Shown one piece after another: positions 56,791 through 64,000 of a DNA stretch of 64,000 nucleotides. The translations under genes and the position numbers were made by a program. This DNA is from Parelaphostrongylus tenuis. Taxonomy: Eukaryota; Nematoda; Chromadorea; Rhabditida; Metastrongylidae. The stretch covers positions 1 through 64,000 of the forward strand of contig JAHQIW010005856.1 in assembly GCA_019055375.1 (NCBI GenBank), given 5' to 3'. Under the pieces are notes generated by a model that saw only the letters and a program-made list of their open reading frames with translations, made no database searches and was not told the DNA's origin. Position 1 is the first letter of the stretch. Each line of letters opens with the position of its first letter.

Positions 56791-57729
56791 TATTAGTAGG
56801 TGTGGGAAAAAGTTCCGAGAAAATGTATGTAAAACATTTATTTATGCACCTATTACACCTGAACAAAGACAAAACTAATAGTCGGAGTACTCCCTTTCAA
56901 CTTCAAGCGCTTCCTGCCACTTCGCAAAAGATCGATTGCCAACTTGAAAGATTGATTGATAGATTGATGCGCTCACTTGCCACCGTTGCATTTGAACCCA
57001 ACAACCATTCGTGCATCATAAACTAATTTGCTCGCTTGTTAGCTCCAATGCGAAATAAGTAGATAAACTATATATTAATCAACGCGCGAGAAAACGGACT
57101 TTTAAACGAGCCCAAAAAACAAAAGTGGCCGACACAAAAAAAAGTCACAAGCATTTTCTCAGAACTGTTTTCCAACCTATTATTAGGTCTACAACAAAGT
57201 TTTCGAATTGATCCAAAAATTAAGTGTTCCAATGATCTGAAGAGATGGAAATCAGGCGGAGACGATCTGGCCATTGCGGCAGATGATCCAAGTGCTCCCA
57301 GCCCAGATCGGTCAACTTCTTCATCGTTTTCTTGACAACGTGGAGCTTAGGTATTGTACTGAAGCAAAACGACTTGTCGACGGCGTTGACGTGGAATTGC
57401 CTGATTGCAGAGGTTTAGTTGCTAACAATATCGCACAGCGTTGATGGTCCTGTGACCGTTCAAATGTACCAGTGAATCATTGCATGTTCCAGAAAATGAC
57501 CAATATTGGTTTTGGCACAGTTCGATTTGGTCTCGTTATTGGTGTTCCTTGCTAACGTGATGGCAAGCACTGATTTGGACGACGCTGGCTCTTGAAGAAT
57601 ATCCACTTTTTATCAGAAATATACCATACTATGCGCAGGAAAGTTTGCACAAAATTGAGAATAATTTGTTTCTATGAGCAAACTTTTATTTTCTGTTTAA
57701 AGTTCGGAAAAGTAGTTGGAGCTTTAATA
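56791..57729 (-). pseudogene. mariner transposon relic nested in an older repeat
   Basis: Starts TA then TTAGTAGGTGTGGGAAAAAG, a mariner-type terminal repeat; a diverged inverted partner (ATTTTCTG...TTCGGAAAAGTAGTTGG) ends at the second TA, 57,728-57,729. Minus-strand transposase pieces: VLLQYNT then a stop where mariners read HDNARPH (57,349-57,370), so the second catalytic Asp is lost; TMKKLTDLGWEHLDHLPQWP; PPDFHLFRSLEHLIFGSIRK, the PSD-FHLF box after the third catalytic residue, with a frameshift between; C-terminal FAKWQEALEVEREYSDY near 56,890-56,945. About 940 bases is shorter than the usual 1.2-1.3 kb, so part of the N-terminal half is deleted. Flanking sequence of the host repeat joins cleanly across it. 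Confidence 0.8.
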
Positions 57730-57845
57730 CAATGTACTGCATCATTTTGGCGAACACTGTTCTATAATTCTTATAGCATTTTTAGATAGCTGATAGTCTT
57801 CGAAATTTTTTTATCCGTATTCCATAGTTTACTGAAGAAATGATT
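57730..57845 (+). repeat. Diverged copy of the palindrome arm, part 2
   Basis: CATTTTGGCGAACACTGTTC near 57,744 and CTTCGAAATTTTTTTATCCG near 57,798 parallel 62,238-62,345. It is in direct orientation to the right arm and lies 75 bases before the left arm begins. Confidence 0.7.
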
Positions 57846-57920
57846 CGCCAACTCGCGTCATTATAAAATATTATAGAAGCCCGCCAAAGCGAGATAAGCA
57901 TTATGGATTATTGTAAAGTT

Positions 57921-60458
57921 GATGCCGAGCTGTGAACCTTCATTAGCGATATCTATAACTCATAAGTATTTTGCTAAGTTTTTAACTATATAAAAATTTC
58001 CCTAATACTACCGTTGAACAATGATGAACTACGCACTGGTTCTTTTCGTGACGAGAATCTCTCTCACTTGAGAAAATGCAGTCGGTAACGTTGCTGGCTA
58101 TGCCGTTGATCAGAATATTCAGCTCGAAACATCTGAATGTTCTGACTGTCTATTAGACATATAGTTAACGACATTCTTATGTGTAAAATATTCCAGTGTC
58201 AGGTTTCCTCATGTCTGCCCAATTGCTTATGAATGAGACTGGCTTTGGCTAGATAGCACTGCACTAAAAAATACTCACAGTTTTTGATCCGTGAAATGAT
58301 AAGGACCTTCTTTGTTAGAGCTCCATAACGCTTCTACCACTCTATACAACAATCAATACCCCACTCTCTGTCTTCGCTTCTTCTGTCTTATTTGTCACAA
58401 ACATCTCGTTTACCTTTCAAATTCATCGTTCATAGTTCTCTTTAACTTTGCAGGTTTCTTCTGTTAAGAATCATCTGTTTCATCAGTTGGCAACTTTTAT
58501 GTAAAAACTACAGGGATTCACGGACACAAAATTCGAATCAACGAAAATATCATGAGCGGTCTAAGATGTAGTGAGGTTATTGGCGTTACTTTATTTGAAA
58601 GTTATTTGAGTATTACGTCCTCTGTTCCCAACATTCTAATTGATTGAAAATCGTGATTCTTTCTCCTCATATGATATATGCGATGGACAAATCAATTAAC
58701 TTTATCGATAAAGCATTCTGTTTTCACCAAAAGAGGCGAGTAGAAAAATGTACTCGTAACATTTCGTTATCGGCGAATGTCGCAAGGATTCACTTCTAAA
58801 TTCCGCGCAGATTTAGTTTAAGAAAAGAGCATCGTTTACTATTTTTTTAGAGCGACATATTCATGTTGATTCTACTTTTGTGGTACTTTAGTGCATGCAT
58901 ATCTATAGATCACATATAAAGACATCGATAGCTATTGTTAGAAGACATTCAATTTTTGCTTCTCAGGATGGTTTTTCCAATGTTTGTCATCTCTCTGAGT
59001 GGCATTATCGTTGTAGAAGACAGTCGATTTGATTTTTAGCTTCAAACCATTGCTTACGATTCATGCTTAACGCCTCGCACAATGATTGCGCTGGATGAGA
59101 GTACGCAAAAGTTTCACAAGTACATTTATTTTAAATCAGATGCTCTCGTGGTCAAACGCTCTACCAAAGCGTGTTGCTGTTTAAGAAGGCTCAATATTGG
59201 AATGTCTTTTGGTTTACTAGGTTAGTTTTGCACAGCCCTTTTTGCCATTAGTTTCTCTCTCTTCGAAATAAAGCCCTTTCTATGAGCAGTGAGGTGCAGG
59301 TCACTGCATTCAGCCACTCTATGCACACGAGCTGTTTTTGATGGATAAAAAATTTATCTATTGCGTATATCTATGCATATATACATATATTGTGAATATA
59401 ATGCCTTCTGGGACCGATTTCGGCAGCATTGGGCGTGGCGTGGTTGGTTTGCGCGGCAGTCGCCGCGATCGACCTTGCAGAGATGGAGCACGTAATCTGC
59501 AGCAGTGTAATTTCGTTATCAATTTAGAATTATTTCATTACTAAAAGAAATTTTGTCATCAGTAAAATATGGAATATGGGTGAAAAAACTTCGAAGGCTA
59601 TTTGATATGTGAGCATGCCAAAAGAATTACAGAACAGCGTTCGCCAAAATGATAGAGGACATTGTGCTAGGTGGCCGCTTAATAGAAAATTGATTGCAAT
59701 TTTTTATTAGTGAGTCTGCAAACGTAATGCTTTTCAATTGTAGCCCTATACTCCAAGAATAGCTTTATTTATCTCTACATCTTTTCCATAGCACTACCAC
59801 AATTCGATCAATGCAACATCTACCAAATCTTGCTTATGCTACACACTATTGGGTCATGAATTCGACCAGCTTTCGAAAATCAGAGCTGTGCAAAACTTGG
59901 ACTTATACTACGATAGAGATTGATGGTGACTAGTACGTACTTTGGACGTTCACTGAAGACCACTACGGACACTAGTACGTGTACTTTGAACGTTCACTGA
60001 AGACCTCGCGTATGTTATTTTGCTCAGCTCAGATCATCATCATGGGCGGCAATTCCTCGAGAGCCAAACGAATGGAAGTTACGCTGGAGCTCCACCAATA
60101 AAGGCAGGCCGTCCAAGTATCAGTATTGAGCAAGTCTCATTACTTCATGTTTCCCTTTTACATCTATGCAGAGTAGCTTGTGAGGCGTGTGGCTCTGACG
60201 TGGCGGAAGCCATCAAAGCACGCGTAACACTGTCAAACTAAAACCTTGAAAAGGCATGAAGTCCTCCAGAATATACCAGTTTTGTAGATAGTATTCTCAC
60301 GGTGGTCGCTTGTTGAATTTGACCTCATTACCTTTGTTGTGCTAGTGATCGGGTTCTTATATTCCTATTTCTTACATAATGTACAAATTGTTATTGATCC
60401 CCAGCATGTTTTATCGAGAAACTATCTGTTCTCAAGGTTATCAGCATTTTCCTAGCTT
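57921..60458 (+). repeat. Left arm of near-perfect palindrome
   Basis: Each position n here matches the complement of position 121,891 minus n, from 57,921/63,970 to 60,458/61,433. There is no net length difference over 2,538 bases; a few substitutions and compensating one-base indels occur (for example near 57,938 and 60,393). Outside both ends the match stops abruptly. The arm includes a GC-rich island at 59,401-59,510 within a 68-codon frame (59,338-59,544, SGTDFGSIGRGVVGLRGSRR) and a 73-codon frame (60,020-60,241), neither with a known domain. Sequence near 58,450-58,620 is related to the R2 family. Confidence 0.92.
59925..60008 (+). repeat. Short tandem duplication in the arm
   Basis: ACTAGTACGTACTTTGGACG with TTCACTGAAGACC at about 59,930 recurs as ACTAGTACGTGTACTTTGAA with CGTTCACTGAAGACC at about 59,972. 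The mirrored pair is at 61,883-61,966. Confidence 0.8.
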
Positions 60459-61432
60459 TGAAATTGAATGTTCTCATTTTGAGCACTAACTACTACTCGA
60501 GCACCAAAATCATGTTCGCAGTTGTCGGATGTTCACAAACAAGACATATTTTTGAGTTGCGCAGACGTTCAATAAATTAAATTCGCCTCATCGAATGCGT
60601 TTAGTAGCATATAAATTGAAGCGAGGACGAATTGAAAATAAGTGACACTTATTATCTTCAGTATAGCAACATACAGCATTAACTATCACTAAACGATTGA
60701 ATTCTAATCATTCCACTAATGACGTATTCATTCCGAGGCACCAAGTCCAAACAGGTGTGGCGATTCGTCGCACTTGTGAATAAAGTCACACGTGAAAACT
60801 AATTAGGCTGATGCTGTTTTGAGCGCTTCAAAAAATGTGGTTGGCGCTGTTATTTTTATTCAAACTAAGTCCACCATAATCTAAATGTTTGAGTCGTTCA
60901 TCAGAACACAAACAGCTACGGCTTCTGTCTGTCTTGTTGGATATTATCTCAATTACGTTAATTTGCTTTCTTGTAACCTACTTTATTCTCACTTACATTA
61001 AATTCCTCTATAGAGGTTCAGATCATAGAGGCCGGAAGGTTAGGCTACGACGTCGTCTTTCTGTCCAGAGGAGGAGACACGGCTCACATAGCGCTGTAAA
61101 TTGAACCGATGATAAACTGCCGTGGAACATAAAAACGAGGAATTGCTAATGTTAAGTGGCAGCATATATGATCATTGCACTGATTCGAGCTGATATCGAT
61201 ATATCGCGTTAGGACCGCTATCATTCCAGACAACTTTGGTAGCATTTCACTGACTTTTGATCAATGGAAGGCTTAATGAGCTTCGAATCTGGGATCGAAC
61301 CAACAATAATTGACTGATTGACCCTATCTGTGAGACAAAGCAGTTCTAGCCACTGCGCCAAAATAGCTATATATACACAAGAGTCAAAAACTCTTGTCTA
61401 ATCACAGATGTGACCTCTTCGAAGTCGTATTC
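60459..61432. other. Palindrome spacer
   Basis: The 974 bases between the arms are not repeated elsewhere in the window. A 71-codon plus-strand frame (60,889-61,104) encodes a hydrophobic stretch (SITLICFLVTYFILTYI) followed by an arginine-rich tail; I know no family for it and it may be chance. A tRNA-like head on the minus strand lies at 61,283-61,370. Confidence 0.6.
61283..61370 (-). repeat. tRNA-like SINE head in the palindrome spacer
   Basis: On the minus strand TTTTGGCGCAGTGGCTAGAA carries the SINE A-type A box and TTGGTTCGATCCCAGATTCG the B box. The distance between boxes is longer than in the other copies and the SINE A body is absent, so it is either a truncated SINE A or another tRNA-derived repeat. 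Confidence 0.5.
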
Positions 61433-63970
61433 AAGCTAGGAAAATGCTGATAACCTTGAGAACAGATAGTTTCTCGATAAAACATGCTGGGGATCAATAA
61501 CAATTGTACATTATGTAAGAAATAGGAATATAAAGAACCCGATCACTAGCACAACAAAGGTAATGAGGTCAAATTCAACAAGCGACCACCGTGAGAATAC
61601 TATCTACAAAACTGGTATATTCTGGAGGACTTCATGCCTTTTCAAGGTTTTAGTTTGACAGTGTTACGCGTGCTTTGATGGCTTCCGGCCACGTCAGAGC
61701 CACACGCCTCACAAGCTACTCTGCATAGATGTAAAAGGGAAACATGAAGTAATGAGACTTGCTCAATACTCATACTTGGACGGCCTGCCTTTATTGGTGG
61801 AGCCCCAGCGTAACTTCCATTCGTTTGGCTCTCGAGGAATTGCCGCCCATGATGATGATCTGAGCTGAGCAAAATAACATACGCGAGGTCTTCAGTGAAC
61901 GTTCAAAGTACACGTACTAGTGTCCGTAGTGGTCTTCAGTGAACGTCCAAAGTACGTACTAGTCACCATCAATCTCTATCGTAGTATAAGTCCAAGTTTT
62001 GCACAGCTCTGATTTTCGAAAGCTGGTCGAATTCATGACCCAATAGTGTGTAGCATAAGCAAGATTTGGTAGATGTTGCATTGATCGAATTGTGGTAGTG
62101 CTATGGAAAAGATGTAGAGATAAATAAAGCTATTCTTGGAGTATAGGGCTACAATTGAAAAGCATTACGTTTGCAGACTCACTAATAAAAATTGCAATCA
62201 ATTTTCTATTAAGCGGCCACCTAGCACAATGTCCTCTATCATTTTGGCGAACGCTGTTCTGTAATTCTTTTGGCATGCTCACATATCAAATAGCCTTCGA
62301 AGTTTTTTCACCCATATTCCATATTTTACTGATGACAAAATTTCTTTTAGTAATGAAATAATTCTAAATTGATAACGAAATTACACTGCTGCAGATTACG
62401 TGCTCCATCTCTGCAAGGTCGATCGCGGCGACTGCCGCGCAAACCAACCACGCCACGCCCAATGCTGCCGAAATCGGTCCCAGAAGGCATTATATTCACA
62501 ATATATGTATATATGCATAGATATACGCAATAGATAAATTTTTTATCCATCAAAAAACAGCTCGTGTGCATAGAGTGGCTGAATGCAGTGACCTGCACCT
62601 CACTGCTCATAGAAAGGGCTTTATTTCGAAGAGAGAGAAACTAATGGCAAAAAGGGCTGTGCAAAACTAACCTAGTAAACCAAAAGACATTCCAATATTG
62701 AGCCTTCTTAAACAGCAACACGCTTTGCTAGAGCGTTTGACCACGAGAGCATCTGATTTAAAATAAATGTACTTGTGAAACTTTTGCGTACTCTCATCCA
62801 GCGCAATCATTGTGCGAGGCGTTAAGCCTGAATCGTAAGCAATGGTTTGAAGCTAAAAATCAAATCGACTGTCTTCTACAACGATAATGCCAATCAGAGA
62901 GATGACAAACATTGGAAAAACCATCCTGAGAAGCAAAAATTGAATGTCTTCTAACAATAGCTATCGATGTCTTTATATGTGATCTATAGATATGCATGCA
63001 CTAAAGTACCACAAAGTAGAATCAACATGAATATGTCGCTCTAAAAAAATAGTAAACGATGCTCTTTTCTTAAACTAAATCTGCGCGGAATTTAGAAGTG
63101 AATCCTTGCGACATTCGCCGATAACGAAATGTTACGAGTACATTTTTCTACTCGCCTCTTTTGGTGAAAACAGAATGCTCTATCGATAAAGTTAATTGAT
63201 TTGTCCATCGCATATATCATATGAGAGAAAGAATCACGATTTTCAATCAATTAGAATGTTGGGAACAGAGGACGTAATACTCAAATAACTTTCAAATAAA
63301 GTAACGCCAATAACCTCACTACATCTTAGACCGCTCATGATATTTTCGTTGATTCGAATTTTGTGTCCGTGAATCCCTGTAGTTTTTACATAAAAGTTGC
63401 CAACATGATGAAACAGATGATTCTTAACAGAAGAAACCTGCAAAGTTAAAGAGAACTATGAACGATGAATTTGAAAGGTAAACGAGATGTTTGTGACAAA
63501 TAAGACAGAAGAAGCGAAGACAGAGAGTGGGGTATTGATTGTTGTATAGAGTGGTAGAAGCGTTATGGAGCTCTAACAAAGAAGGTCCTTATCATTTCAC
63601 GGATCAAAAACTGTGAGTATTTTTTAGTGCAGTGCTATCTAGCCAAAGCCAGTCTCATTCATAAGCAATTGGGCAGACATGAGGAAACCTGACACTGGAA
63701 TATTTTACACATAAGAATGTCGTTAACTATATGTCTAATAGACAGTCAGAACATTCAAATGTTTCGAGCTGAATATTCTGATCAACGGCATAGCCAGCAA
63801 CGTTACCGACTGCATTTTCTCAAGTGAGAGAGATTCTCGTCACGAAAAGAACCGTGCGTAGTTCATCATTGTTCAACGGTAGTATTAGGGAATTTTTTAT
63901 ATAGTTAAAAACTTAGCAAAATACTTATGAGTTATTGATATCGCTAATAAAGATTCACAGCTCGGCATCA
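61433..63970 (-). repeat. Right arm of near-perfect palindrome
   Basis: Reverse complement of 57,921-60,458. In the plus orientation 63,300-63,800 parallels R2 copies at 23,960-24,600 and 40,920-41,520 (GATTCGAATTTTGTGTCCGT, GAAACAGATGATTC, AGTCTCATTCATAAGCAATT, AGACAGTCAGAACATTCAAA). The frame at 62,347-62,610 minus is the mirror of 59,338-59,544, extended by some codons because of a difference between arms. The 30 bases after 63,970 do not match the left flank. Confidence 0.92.
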
Positions 63971-64000
63971 CCCAACGCATTGCTTGCCAGGCTCTAAACG

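Noticed and set aside
1..64000. CRISPR arrays, bacterial operons, phage or integron structures
   Set aside because: No evenly spaced short repeats and no prokaryotic gene organisation; sequence character is that of a eukaryotic repeat-rich region.

Overview
The window looks like intergenic or intronic DNA from a nematode, most likely a strongylid of the hookworm type. It is AT-rich with no bacterial gene density. Its RTE-clade LINE relics, tRNA-derived SINEs, Tc1/mariner relics and Penelope-like elements resemble, from memory, those of hookworm-like worms; the species itself is an inference. I see no intact multi-exon host gene. The one long open frame (51,917-54,310) is the reverse transcriptase/GIY-YIG protein of a Penelope-like element (PLE).

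Layout. 1-6,250: a long inverted repeat (arms 1-818 and 3,503-4,283) of dispersed repeat family 'R1', whose right arm continues as linear R1 sequence; a PLE terminal relic lies in its spacer. 6,715-7,020: tRNA-derived SINE 'A'. 11,511-14,790: decayed RTE LINE, minus strand. 14,850-16,870: decayed PLE, plus strand. 17,195-19,990: SINE A and a second R1 copy. 20,480-28,000: repeat family 'R2', SINE A, SINE 'B', tRNA-like relics and a small inverted-repeat element with a hammerhead-ribozyme fold. 31,930-33,937: pieces resembling a vWA plus C-type-lectin gene, broken. 34,660-36,030: Tc1/mariner relic split by a SINE A with a target-site duplication. 36,395-37,575: RTE relic. 38,440-39,510: two tandem copies of short exon-like blocks of unknown family. 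40,010-40,520: SINE A, a well-folded hammerhead and a PLE-like end. 40,920-43,900: R2 again. 44,930-48,140: second Tc1/mariner relic, a tRNA-like cloverleaf and RTE pieces. 51,000-54,600: SINE B and the nearly intact PLE with inverted ends. 56,500-57,845: old repeat copy split by a mariner with a TA duplication. 57,921-63,970: near-perfect palindrome, 2.54-kb arms and a 974-bp spacer.

How the parts relate. Almost everything is mobile DNA at different stages of decay. The PLE near 51-54 kb, one frameshift from intact, is a plausible source for the PLE relics at 2.8, 14.9-16.9 and 28.2 kb. The non-autonomous repeats carry type I hammerhead self-cleaving folds at 23.0, 28.1, 33.3 and 40.4 kb, with paired compensatory changes in stems I and III. 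These folds are the most interesting structured signal I found. Hammerheads are known in PLE terminal repeats of other animals, and two of the copies sit next to PLE-like ends. I did not find one inside the intact PLE, so the link is a hypothesis.

Boundaries of decayed repeats are read by eye and may be off by tens of bases. All similarity statements compare stretches within this window or rest on remembered family motifs; no database search was run.
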